From Pseudomonas peli (GTDB taxonomy: Bacteria; Pseudomonadota; Gammaproteobacteria; Pseudomonadales; Pseudomonadaceae), in contig NZ_FMTL01000001.1 of assembly GCF_900099645.1 (NCBI RefSeq), forward strand, positions 372,001 through 436,000: a stretch of 64,000 bases of DNA, given 5' to 3'. The notes beneath the pieces were generated by a model. It was not told the origin of the DNA. It worked only from the letters and a program-made list of their open reading frames with translations, and did not search any database. Numbering within the stretch: position 1 is the first letter of the stretch; every line of letters begins with the position of its first letter. The position numbers were made by a program, and so were the translations under genes. Positions 36,258 to 44,374 of the stretch are shown here, piece by piece.

Positions 36258-37037
36258 TTACTTCTCGACGAAGGCACGCTCAATCAGGTAATCACCCGGC
36301 TCACGCATACGTGGCGAAACGGTCAGGCCGAACTCGTTGAGCACTTCGCTGGTTTCATCCAGCATGCTCGGGCTGCCGCAGATCATCGCGCGGTCGTCCT
36401 GAGGATTGATCGGCGGCAGGCCAATGTCTTGGAACAGCTTGCCACTGCGCATCAGGTCGGTCAGACGTCCCTGGTTCTCGAACGGTTCACGGGTCACCGT
36501 CGGGTAGTAGATCAGCTTGTCCTTCAGCGCATCACCGAAGAACTCATTCTTCGGCAGGTGCTCGGTGATGAATTCACGGTAGGCCACTTCATTCACATAG
36601 CGCACGCCGTGAACCAGAATCACCTTCTCGAAACGCTCATAGGTTTCCGGGTCCTGAATAACACTCATAAACGGTGCCAAGCCAGTGCCCGTGCTGAGCA
36701 GGTACAGGTGCTTGCCCGGCTTGAGGTCATCCAGTACCAGGGTCCCGGTGGGTTTCTTGCTGATGATGATCTCATCGCCTTCCTTGAGGTGCTGCAACTG
36801 CGAGGTCAGCGGGCCATCCGGCACCTTGATACTGAAGAACTCCAGATGCTCTTCCCAGTTCGGGCTGGCAATCGAATAGGCGCGCATCAGCGGACGGCCG
36901 GTTTCCTGCTGCAAGCCGATCATCACGAACTGACCATTCTCGAAACGCAGACCCGGATCACGGGTGCACTTGAAGCTGAACAGCGTGTCGTTCCAATGGT
37001 GAACGCTAAGAATGCGCTCGGCGTTAAGATTGCTCAT
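36258..37037 (-). CDS. fpr: Ferredoxin-NADP+ reductase Fpr
   Basis: A 259-residue FAD enzyme transferring electrons between NADPH and ferredoxins; in Pseudomonas it reduces Bfd for iron release from BfrB and helps in oxidative stress. The FAD motif RAYS is at 52-55 (RPLMRAYSIAS); the NADP half has STGTGLAPFMSVIQDPETYE and ends RAFVEK. The sequence closely resembles P. aeruginosa Fpr. The ATG at 37037 (MSNLNAERILSVHHWNDTLF) was chosen from that. It is divergent from finR, its expected activator. Confidence 0.96.
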   Translation of the reverse strand: MSNLNAERILSVHHWNDTLFSFKCTRDPGLRFENGQFVMIGLQQETGRPLMRAYSIASPNWEEHLEFFSIKVPDGPLTSQLQHLKEGDEIIISKKPTGTLVLDDLKPGKHLYLLSTGTGLAPFMSVIQDPETYERFEKVILVHGVRYVNEVAYREFITEHLPKNEFFGDALKDKLIYYPTVTREPFENQGRLTDLMRSGKLFQDIGLPPINPQDDRAMICGSPSMLDETSEVLNEFGLTVSPRMREPGDYLIERAFVEK

Positions 37038-37158
37038 GTTCGGAGCTCCGCAAAGGTAATGTCGCCTGCGCGCCTGTGCGCAATTGCACGGCATTATAAT
37101 GAGCGGCAGAATATCTGTTAACTTGATTATCAAGATATAGGTTATCGGTTATATAGAT

Positions 37159-38085
37159 ATGCGATTTACCCTCAGACAATTGCAAGTCTTCGTCGCCGTG
37201 GCTCAGCATGAAAGCGTGTCGCGCGCGGCCGATTCCCTGGCCCTGTCGCAATCAGCCACCAGTACTTCGCTCAGCGAACTGGAGCGTCAGTCCGACTGCC
37301 AGCTGTTCGACCGCGCCGGTAAGCGCCTGGGCCTCAACGCACTGGGCCTGCAACTGCTGCCACAAGCAGTCGCATTCCTCGATCAGGCCAAAGAAATCGA
37401 ACGCCTGCTGGGCGGCAAGAGCGGCTACGGCTCGCTGAATGTTGGCGCCACGCTCACCGTCGGCAACTACCTGGCCACCCTGCTGATCGGCAGTTTTATG
37501 CAGCGCCACCCGGAGTGCCGGGTCAAGCTGCAGGTACACAACACCGCCTATGTGGTGCAACAGATTGCCCACTACGAACTAGATATGGGCATGATCGAAG
37601 GTGACTGCCAGCACCCGGATATCGAGGTGCAGCCCTGGGTTGAAGATGAGCTGGTGGTGTTCTGCGCGCCGCAACATGCGCTGGCGCAGCGCGGTGAAGC
37701 GAGCCTCGACGAGCTAACGCGCGAGGCGTGGATTCTGCGTGAACAAGGCTCCGGTACGCGCCTGACCTTTGACCAAGCCATGCGCCATCACCCCAGCAGC
37801 CTGAATATTCGCCTTGAGCTGGAACACACCGAGGCGATCAAACGTGCGGTGGAATCAGGCCTAGGGATTGGCTGCATTTCCCGCCTGGCACTGCGCGATG
37901 CCTTTCGCCGCGGCAGCCTGGTGGCGGTGGAAACCCCCGAGCTGGATCTACGCCGACAGTTCTACTTTATCTGGCACAAACAGAAGTACCAGACCGCCGC
38001 CATGCGTGAGTTCATCGAGCTGTGCCGCGCCCTGACCGCCGGCGTGACGCGCAGCGACCAGATCGTCCTGCCGACTATTGCCTGA
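37159..38085 (+). CDS. finR: LysR-type regulator FinR
   Basis: A 308-residue LysR-family regulator, divergent from fpr with 121 bases between. FinR activates fprA in Pseudomonas under oxidative and other stress, and its position here fits. The N-terminal helix-turn-helix is MRFTLRQLQVFVAVAQHESVSRAADSLALSQSATSTSLSELERQ; the remainder is the periplasmic-binding-type sensor domain with GYGSLNVGATLTVGNYLATLLIG and ESGLGIGCISRLAL. The intergenic region 37038-37158 is AT-rich and should hold both promoters and the LysR site. Confidence 0.88.
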   Translation: MRFTLRQLQVFVAVAQHESVSRAADSLALSQSATSTSLSELERQSDCQLFDRAGKRLGLNALGLQLLPQAVAFLDQAKEIERLLGGKSGYGSLNVGATLTVGNYLATLLIGSFMQRHPECRVKLQVHNTAYVVQQIAHYELDMGMIEGDCQHPDIEVQPWVEDELVVFCAPQHALAQRGEASLDELTREAWILREQGSGTRLTFDQAMRHHPSSLNIRLELEHTEAIKRAVESGLGIGCISRLALRDAFRRGSLVAVETPELDLRRQFYFIWHKQKYQTAAMREFIELCRALTAGVTRSDQIVLPTIA

Positions 38086-38093
38086 AAGGCGGA

Positions 38094-38459
38094 TTAACCG
38101 AGCAGGATAATCGCCCACACCAAGGCAATCAGGCTGAGGGCGGTGAACTGCGCGGCACTGCCCATGTCCTTGGCATTCTTCGACAGCGGGTGCAGCTCCA
38201 GGGATATACGGTCGATGGCCGCCTCCACTGCCGAGTTAAGCAGTTCGATGATCAGCGCCAGCAGACACACCGCGACCATCAAGGCGCGTTCAACGCGGCT
38301 GACATCCAGGTAGAACGCCAAAGGCACAAGTATCAGGTTGATCAACAACAGCTGGCGAAACGCGGCTTCACCGGTAAAAGCGGCGCGCAGGCCGGCCAGC
38401 GAGTAACCAGTGGCATTGAGTACACGTTTAAGGCCGGTCTGGCCTTTGAATGGAGACAT
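38094..38459 (-). CDS. dgkA: Diacylglycerol kinase DgkA
   Basis: A small inner-membrane kinase phosphorylating diacylglycerol to phosphatidic acid, recycling lipid from membrane-derived oligosaccharide and LPS modification. The 121-residue protein has three membrane helices and the DagK signature ELLNSAVEAAIDRISLELHPLSKNAKDMGSAAQ (about 67-100). Length is normal. It converges with finR (8 bases between stops) and lies downstream of erdR on the same strand. Confidence 0.96.
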   Translation of the reverse strand: MSPFKGQTGLKRVLNATGYSLAGLRAAFTGEAAFRQLLLINLILVPLAFYLDVSRVERALMVAVCLLALIIELLNSAVEAAIDRISLELHPLSKNAKDMGSAAQFTALSLIALVWAIILLG

Positions 38460-38526
38460 TGAGGGTCATCACAACGAGAGGAGGAAAACAGCGCGGCAAG
38501 CCTGCCAGGCAAAGATTAACGGACGC

Positions 38527-39186
38527 TTAACCGTCCGTTTGTGAAGGAATCGACTCCAGCTGTTGCAGCAGCAAGGCCGCTTGAGTCCGAGTACGCACTC
38601 CCAGTTTACGGAAGATCGCCGTCACATGGGCCTTCACCGTGGCCTCAGACACGTTGAGTTCATAGGCGATCTGCTTATTCAGCAAGCCATCACAGACCAT
38701 GGTCAGCACCCGGAACTGCTGCGGCGTCAGGCTGGCCAGCCCTGCACTGGCGGCTTTGGCTTCAGCCGACAAGGCAATCGCTTCCTGAGTCTGCTGTGGC
38801 CACCAGACCTCGCCATCCAACACCAGACGTACTGCCTGCTGGATCGTCTCCAGCGGGCTGGATTTGGGGATAAAGCCACTGGCGCCGAACTCCCGCGAGC
38901 GCGCGACTATGGACGGCTCTTCCTGAGCGGAGATCATCACCACCGGAATATGCGGGTACTGCCCTCGGAGCAACACCAAGCCTGAGAAGCCATAAGCGCC
39001 GGGCATATTGAGATCAAGCAGAACCAGGTCCCAGTCGGTCTTCTGTGCCAGGCAGGCTTCCAACTCGGCAATGCTGGCGGCTTCGACCAGCCGTACATCG
39101 GGCCCCAACCCCAGGGTTAACGCTTGTTGCAAGGCACTGCGAAACAGGGGGTGATCGTCGGCAATGAGGATTTCAAAAGCGGCCAT
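38527..39186 (-). CDS. erdR: LuxR/NarL-type response regulator ErdR
   Basis: A 219-residue orphan response regulator: receiver domain with the phospho-acceptor Asp58 in WDLVLLDLNMPG (and acidic pocket DDH 10-12, Lys in FIPKSS), then a C-terminal LuxR helix-turn-helix (SLTPQQFRVLTMVCDGLLNKQIAYELNVSEATVKAHVTAIFRKLGVR). The gene order erdR-dgkA matches P. aeruginosa, where ErdR takes part in the regulatory hierarchy of ethanol and related carbon oxidation. The ATG at 39186 was chosen since receiver homology begins there. No histidine kinase gene is adjacent. Confidence 0.88.
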   Translation of the reverse strand: MAAFEILIADDHPLFRSALQQALTLGLGPDVRLVEAASIAELEACLAQKTDWDLVLLDLNMPGAYGFSGLVLLRGQYPHIPVVMISAQEEPSIVARSREFGASGFIPKSSPLETIQQAVRLVLDGEVWWPQQTQEAIALSAEAKAASAGLASLTPQQFRVLTMVCDGLLNKQIAYELNVSEATVKAHVTAIFRKLGVRTRTQAALLLQQLESIPSQTDG

Positions 39187-39383
39187 GGTAAATCCTGTTT
39201 TTGTTATGTGGGTACCCGCCAGGGTACTGTCCAGGGCACGGTGAACAATGCGCCAGGCCACAGGGTTGCGGCGCAACCAAGCCTGAAAACGCAGAAAAGC
39301 GACCAAGCATGCCCAGCACTGACGGGGTGGTCAAGCACGACGCTTTGCGGCACAGTTCGCAGCTTTGCCGACGAGAGCCTGAA

Positions 39384-40271
39384 ATGCGAAGCCACGCCCT
39401 GCGCGCCGACCTGTTAATGCTGCTGACTGCCATGATCTGGGGCTCGGCGTTTGTAGCTCAGCGCCTGGGCATGGACTCCGTAGGCCCGTTTCTCTACAGC
39501 GGCCTGCGTTTTGGCTTGGCAGCACTGATTCTGCTGCCAGTACTACGCCTGCTGGAAGGTCGCAGCAACAGCGCGACAGTCGCACCACTGAACCGCCAGC
39601 TGCTGCGTGGCGGCGTGCTGATGGGCTTGGCCCTAGCTTTGGGGATCAACCTGCAGCAGGTTGGCCTGCTGTTTACCAGCGTGACCAACTCCGGTTTCAT
39701 CACTGGGTTGTACGTGATCATCGTGCCGCTGCTAGGGCTGTTTATTGGCCATAAAACCGGCCTGGGTATCTGGTTGGGCGCCTGCCTGGCAGTGGTCGGC
39801 ATGTTCCTGCTCAGCGTCGGCGAGGGCTTTACCGTGGCCTCCGGCGATTGGCTGCAACTGGCCGGGGCGTTCGTGTGGGGTGTGCATGTACTGCTGGTGG
39901 GCTTCTTTGCCGGGCGCCATGACCCGCTGCGCCTGGCGCTGGTGCAGTTCATCACCTGCGCGGTAATCAGCCTGGTGCTGGCAGTAATCTTCGAGGAAAT
40001 TCAGCTGGACGCGATCATCGCCGCGGGACCGGCGATTCTCTACGGCGGCATCTTCGGCGTAGCCATCGGTTTTACTTTACAGGTGGTGGCGCAGAAAGAC
40101 GCCATCGCCTCGCATGCGGCCATTATCCTCTCACTGGAAGCGGTATTTGCCGCCATCGCCGGGGCCTGGCTACTCGGTGAATCACTGGAACTGCGTGGCT
40201 ACTTCGGCTGCGCACTGATGTTTGCCGGCATGCTGTTGGCGCAGTTGTGGCCCAAGAAGCTGGCCCACTAG
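39384..40271 (+). CDS. DMT-family (EamA) transporter
   Basis: A 295-residue membrane protein with ten predicted helices in two EamA repeats: ADLLMLLTAMIWGSAFVAQRLGMDSVGP...RFGLAALILLP in the first half and LAGAFVWGVHVLLVGFFAGRHDPL...ILSLEAVFAAIAGAWLLGESLELRGYFGCALM in the second. Family members export amino acids or other metabolites; the substrate is unknown. The ATG at 39384 is within the sequence CTGAAATG, with GAGAGCC upstream. It is divergent from erdR. Confidence 0.88.
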   Translation: MRSHALRADLLMLLTAMIWGSAFVAQRLGMDSVGPFLYSGLRFGLAALILLPVLRLLEGRSNSATVAPLNRQLLRGGVLMGLALALGINLQQVGLLFTSVTNSGFITGLYVIIVPLLGLFIGHKTGLGIWLGACLAVVGMFLLSVGEGFTVASGDWLQLAGAFVWGVHVLLVGFFAGRHDPLRLALVQFITCAVISLVLAVIFEEIQLDAIIAAGPAILYGGIFGVAIGFTLQVVAQKDAIASHAAIILSLEAVFAAIAGAWLLGESLELRGYFGCALMFAGMLLAQLWPKKLAH

Positions 40272-40274
40272 CCG

Positions 40275-41027
40275 CTAGAGAAACGCGCGCAGGCGTTCGT
40301 GCAACGGATCATCCAATGGCACCGCACGCGGTGCCTTGGCAGCCAGGTAGTGCTGACTAAAAACATCCAGGTAAGCATTCAAACCATCCGCCGCGCGCTG
40401 GTCGCCTGCCAACTCCAGGCACAGTGCCGCGACCTCGGCCGTGCAGAAATGGTCATCGCGCTTGGAGCGTCGCAGCTTGTAGCGTGACAGCTGCTCAGCC
40501 TGCAGGCTGAGTACGGGTAGGCTATCGAGGTAGGGGCTTTTGCGAAACATCTTGCGCGCCTCGCTCCAAGTGGCATCCAGCAGCACAAACAAAGGCCGCT
40601 TACCGGGCGCGGGTTGAACTTCGCTGACCACCCGTTCGGCGGCCACGTATTCACCCGGAAACACCAGATAAGGCTGCCACTGCGGATCGTTCAGCAACGC
40701 CGGCAACTCGGCATCAACCTCGACACGTGACCAGCCGAATGCCGACGTATCAGCCAGCACATCGGCAATCAGCCAGCCGGTATTGCTCGGTTTGAGCGCC
40801 TCGACATCGTGCATCAACAGACATACCGCTGACGTAGCGGCAATGCGCGGACGCCAGGCACACAGGCAATGGGTCATAACCAAACGGCACTCGTCACAAC
40901 GCACTGAGCGGCTACCACGGGCCAAAAAAGGTTTAGCACTGCGGGCAATCCGCGCAGCGCGTAAACGCGAGACGGCGTGGCTCATCAGGCGTACACCTGA
41001 CAGATAAGAAGAAACGGCATAAGTCAT
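40275..41027 (-). CDS. tapT: DTW-domain tRNA-uridine aminocarboxypropyltransferase
   Basis: DTW-domain proteins transfer the 3-amino-3-carboxypropyl group of S-adenosylmethionine to uridine (acp3U) in tRNA. This 250-residue protein has the DTW motif in LLDATWSEARKMFRKSPYLD, an N-terminal cysteine cluster CDECRLVMTHCLC, and a C-terminal segment HFCTAEVAALCLEL. ATG at 41027 has AGGA 6 bases upstream; a second ATG at 40985 (MSHAVSRLRAAR) would give 236 residues. It converges with the DMT transporter gene, 3 bases apart. Confidence 0.85.
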   Translation of the reverse strand: MTYAVSSYLSGVRLMSHAVSRLRAARIARSAKPFLARGSRSVRCDECRLVMTHCLCAWRPRIAATSAVCLLMHDVEALKPSNTGWLIADVLADTSAFGWSRVEVDAELPALLNDPQWQPYLVFPGEYVAAERVVSEVQPAPGKRPLFVLLDATWSEARKMFRKSPYLDSLPVLSLQAEQLSRYKLRRSKRDDHFCTAEVAALCLELAGDQRAADGLNAYLDVFSQHYLAAKAPRAVPLDDPLHERLRAFL

Positions 41028-41203
41028 CCTGGGGTCAGCAAGCGCGGCAGTCTATCAAAGCCCGCTCAGGCGTATTCAACCGTGCGTCTTACGTGACCTA
41101 CCGTGGTAACTGCGTAAGTGTCGGCAGACGAGTAAGATAGGCGCCACTGAACCTCTGCCCGGCAACGCCGGTCAGAAGGTGCGAATCGACTTTGGAGAAC
41201 CCC

Positions 41204-41602
41204 ATGCTGCGTTTGATCAGCCTGACCCTGGCAGTGAGTCTGCCCCTGTTTGCCCATGCCGCTACCCTGAAAGACTTTGAGCTGAGCAAAACCCTGGAAA
41301 AAGTCGCGCGCGAGAGCAGCGTAGGCACGCCACGAGCAATCAATGAAGACATTCTTGATCAAGGTTATACCGTTGATGGCAGTGAGCTGGTCAACCACCT
41401 CAGCGTACGCAGCGAGCATGCGGCACAAATGCGTGGCAACCCGGATGTGGTTCGCGCACAACTGGCTAACAGCGTGTGCCGCAACACCGGGTATCGCCAG
41501 TTATTGGCCCGCGGCGCGGCGCTGCGTTATGAATTCAGCGAATACAAAAGCAACCGCCCAGTGACCACCGAGCGTTTCAGCAAAGCCGACTGCGGTCTTT
41601 AA
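41204..41602 (+). CDS. PA3611-family small secreted protein
   Basis: A 132-residue secreted protein with a clear signal peptide (MLRLISLTLAVSLPLFAHA, cleaved before ATLKDFELSK) and two cysteines in the mature part (NSVCRNTGYR and KADCGL). The sequence resembles PA3611, a quorum-sensing-regulated secreted virulence protein of P. aeruginosa, and its genomic position among dgkA-erdR and the phosphoketolase-like gene is the same. GGAG lies 7 bases before the ATG. No lux-box was found upstream. Confidence 0.8.
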   Translation: MLRLISLTLAVSLPLFAHAATLKDFELSKTLEKVARESSVGTPRAINEDILDQGYTVDGSELVNHLSVRSEHAAQMRGNPDVVRAQLANSVCRNTGYRQLLARGAALRYEFSEYKSNRPVTTERFSKADCGL

Positions 41603-41605
41603 TCC

Positions 41606-41806
41606 TCAGCTATCCGTTTGCTCCGCGCGCCGCTGCTCATCATCGGCGCGCAGATCGGCTAACAAGGCATGCATATAGCGCGAACGCCTGACGCCGCCCT
41701 CAAGACGATGCAAACACTCTTCTTCCAGGCTTATCTGGTTCTGCTGTGCTGCCTGCTGTAACAAGCGGTACAAATCGGCATCAAGATCCAAAGTCAATTT
41801 AGGCAT
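41606..41806 (-). CDS. Small ribbon-helix-helix-like protein
   Basis: A 66-residue protein beginning MPKLTLDLDADLYRLLQQAAQQNQ, a beta strand followed by two helices as in Arc/CopG/FitA-type ribbon-helix-helix proteins, then a charged tail (RSRYMHALLADLRADDEQRRAEQ). AGGAGG lies 7 bases before the ATG, so it is well translated. RHH proteins of this size are often antitoxins or small repressors, but no toxin gene adjoins it. It lies 36 bases downstream of the phosphoketolase-family gene on the same strand. Confidence 0.7.
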   Translation of the reverse strand: MPKLTLDLDADLYRLLQQAAQQNQISLEEECLHRLEGGVRRSRYMHALLADLRADDEQRRAEQTDS

Positions 41807-41842
41807 ACCTGCCCCTCCTTTTCCCACACCCACTGGCCTGCA

Positions 41843-44245
41843 CTAACGCAGACAGTGTGGTTCTCCCCGCCCTTGCACGGCAGCTTGCTCCTCGGCACTG
41901 AGCAAATCGCCAAGCGGTTTTTCCAGCAACGCGGCAGCGGCCTCCAGCACATGCGCCCAGCTCGCCTGGTTGGCGAACAACATACCGGCTTCATCCAGGG
42001 TGCCACCTCGATTACGGTAGCCCAGCACCCGACTGTGTCGAGCCTCACCCAGCAGCGGCCACAGATGCCCACGGGCAACTTCCGGGCGCATATGGGTGAG
42101 CAGCACACGCTTTATGCTGGCAGCCGGGAATAACCGCTCTACCCGCTCGGCATCGACAATCACCGCCTGTTCCCAGGTATCGCGAGCAGCACGAAAACGC
42201 CCCGGCTCTTGCAAGTAAACCAGACGCCAGGCGCACCCGGCCGCGCTCAGACGAACGGCCGCGCGCTGCATTTCCGCCAACTGATAACTGCCGGTGGCGA
42301 TCAGCAGCAATGGCTGCTCGCCTTGCTTCTCAGCCAGCACAACAGCGCCATCCTGCGCCAGCTGCTCGGCCTGTTCGCGAGTGAATACACAAGGCCGCTC
42401 ACGTTTGGCTATCACCATGCAGGCGATCTGACCACGCGCCTGATAGATGTCTGGCAGCAGCGCCAATACCGAATTGTGATCGGCTGGAAAGATCACCCGC
42501 ACCATATCGCTCATCTCACCGAGCAACGCCTCACAGAAGGTGGTGTCCTGGTGCGATTGCTGATTCTTGCCGTTCTCCCAGGTGTGCGATGTAGCCACCA
42601 GCGGCCAGCCAAGCCAGCCTGCCGGCCGGCCGGCCTCTTTCTGCTGACGGGCAAAAATGATCCGCTGACGTACTGCGCCAAGCATCTTCACGCAGAACGC
42701 CTCATAGCTCGCCACCAGATTCAGACCACCCTGGTTGGCCAGGCAGGCAGACACCACGGCTTCTTCATTGAGCGCAGTGATGATGGCGCCATCCAGCGCT
42801 TCCTGTTCGCTCTCCGGCGCGGTCACCCGGTGCTTGAGCGCCTTGAGGACGCCACCCAGACGATTGCTGGCCAGCTCATCGGGGTTACCAACACGCGGAC
42901 GCAACTGCGGATTGGCCTGCACCAGATCGACAAAGAAACGATCCAGGGCCAGCATCGGCGAGCAGGCGCCGTCCTGATACTGCAACTCAGGCAGTTTTGG
43001 CAGCGCTGGATGACGCAGCGCCAGCGGGTTATCGCGCTCCAGCGGGCGGGAGCCTCGATCCGCAAACAGTGCGCAGGCGGCGCTCAGCTCTTCCGGCGCG
43101 ACCCAAAGCTGCGTCGCATGCTGATTGAACAGCTCGCGGGACACCCCATCGGTGTGCGGGTTGGCCGGCAACGGCAGGTTGTGCGCCGCATTGCTGCCAG
43201 CGCCATAGAAGCCGAAGCCCTTGAGCGTTTCGGCAATGCCATAGGGAATCGGCAGCGGATAGTTCAACACACCATCGTGCAACTCCTGCACGCGGTGCCC
43301 CATACGCTGCTCCATGTCCCACAACGCGCAGACAAAAGCCGCCGGGTCGCGGCCATCGAAACTCACGGGATCAAAGCCGCAATGACGCAGGTGCTCACGG
43401 AAGTTATCCAGCCCGGCGGGCGTCGCCAGCTCGGTGCGTTGCTCGATGCGCCGACCATTGGCAATCATCAGCGGCAACGCCACGCCGCAGTCCTCGGCGC
43501 GCCACCAGCGTGGCATCCAGTCACTACCGCGTTGCTCTTCGGCCGCACCATCGGAGAGGAAGGCCACCAGCTTCTCGCCGGGTAACGGCAGATGAGCATA
43601 TTGCAGCTCGGCAAAGCCCAGATAGCCGCCTTCGGCAATACCACCTGCCGTATGCGGATTGACGTGGCTGCCCAGCGGCGCGCTGACCTGGCCGGCGGCG
43701 TTCTGCGCATAGCTGTAGAAGTCCGCCACCAACTGGCTCATCCCGGCCTCGTCACAGGGGTAACGCTCGGCCTGTTCCGGGTGCTGATTGGCCGTTAGCA
43801 GGTTGAGCGCCTCGATGGCTGCCACACAGTGGCCCTGGCCCATCAGCCAGCCACGGGTTTCCCCGGTCAGGTTATTCAACGCCAGGTAACCGGCATAGGC
43901 CGGCACCATATTCAGCGCACCTCCGGTATGCCCTTCGGGCGACACCTTGAAGTCCTCTGCAGCCAACGCCTCGCCATCGAGGCGCACGCGCTGGGCATAG
44001 GTCATATGCACCACCAGCCAAAGCCCTGCGGCCGTCAGCCGATCCAGCGCGTGAAAGTGGCGGTAGACGCTCGGCAGATCCGCCTGCACACCGGCCTGCA
44101 CCAACTGGTGGGCCATGCGGTAGACCGCGGCAAAGGTCTGCGGACTGTGCTGCAAAGGACCATAACCGCGCTGCCAGGCGGCGAAGGTTGGCTCAAGACG
44201 GGCATGCTCGGCCAACTCGCTGGCGCTGGGAAATAGCTGGATCAT
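41843..44245 (-). CDS. Phosphoketolase-family (XFP) thiamine diphosphate enzyme, divergent
   Basis: An 800-residue protein with the phosphoketolase domain order: N-terminal (HTGGALNMVPAYAGYLALNNLTGETRGWLMGQGHCVAAIEALNLL), middle and C-terminal thiamine domains (ATSHTWENGKNQQSHQDTTFCEALLG; HNSVLALLPDIYQARGQIACMVIAKRERP). The His-rich active-site segments VSPEGHTGG and SHTWENGKNQQSHQD are kept, but the TPP loop that reads GDGEAETGPLATSWH in characterised phosphoketolases is here SDGAAEEQRGSDWMPRW. Activity on xylulose 5-phosphate or fructose 6-phosphate is therefore unproven; another sugar-phosphate reaction is possible. GGAG lies 8 bases before the ATG. It is divergent from the MBL/beta-CASP gene. 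Confidence 0.8.
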   Translation of the reverse strand: MIQLFPSASELAEHARLEPTFAAWQRGYGPLQHSPQTFAAVYRMAHQLVQAGVQADLPSVYRHFHALDRLTAAGLWLVVHMTYAQRVRLDGEALAAEDFKVSPEGHTGGALNMVPAYAGYLALNNLTGETRGWLMGQGHCVAAIEALNLLTANQHPEQAERYPCDEAGMSQLVADFYSYAQNAAGQVSAPLGSHVNPHTAGGIAEGGYLGFAELQYAHLPLPGEKLVAFLSDGAAEEQRGSDWMPRWWRAEDCGVALPLMIANGRRIEQRTELATPAGLDNFREHLRHCGFDPVSFDGRDPAAFVCALWDMEQRMGHRVQELHDGVLNYPLPIPYGIAETLKGFGFYGAGSNAAHNLPLPANPHTDGVSRELFNQHATQLWVAPEELSAACALFADRGSRPLERDNPLALRHPALPKLPELQYQDGACSPMLALDRFFVDLVQANPQLRPRVGNPDELASNRLGGVLKALKHRVTAPESEQEALDGAIITALNEEAVVSACLANQGGLNLVASYEAFCVKMLGAVRQRIIFARQQKEAGRPAGWLGWPLVATSHTWENGKNQQSHQDTTFCEALLGEMSDMVRVIFPADHNSVLALLPDIYQARGQIACMVIAKRERPCVFTREQAEQLAQDGAVVLAEKQGEQPLLLIATGSYQLAEMQRAAVRLSAAGCAWRLVYLQEPGRFRAARDTWEQAVIVDAERVERLFPAASIKRVLLTHMRPEVARGHLWPLLGEARHSRVLGYRNRGGTLDEAGMLFANQASWAHVLEAAAALLEKPLGDLLSAEEQAAVQGRGEPHCLR

Positions 44246-44374
44246 ATGCGGCTCCGATAGTTTTAATCAGCTTAGAGCGCGGGATACAGGCAGATGCTGA
44301 CCTGTATCAAAACCCCCGGTTACCTGATGGGACAGCCTTAAGCGCCACCCATTCAACTTGTTCAAGGATTAGCC

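Noticed and set aside
41028..41203. lux/las-type box before the PA3611-like gene
   Set aside because: No CT-N12-AG palindrome with acceptable symmetry was found.
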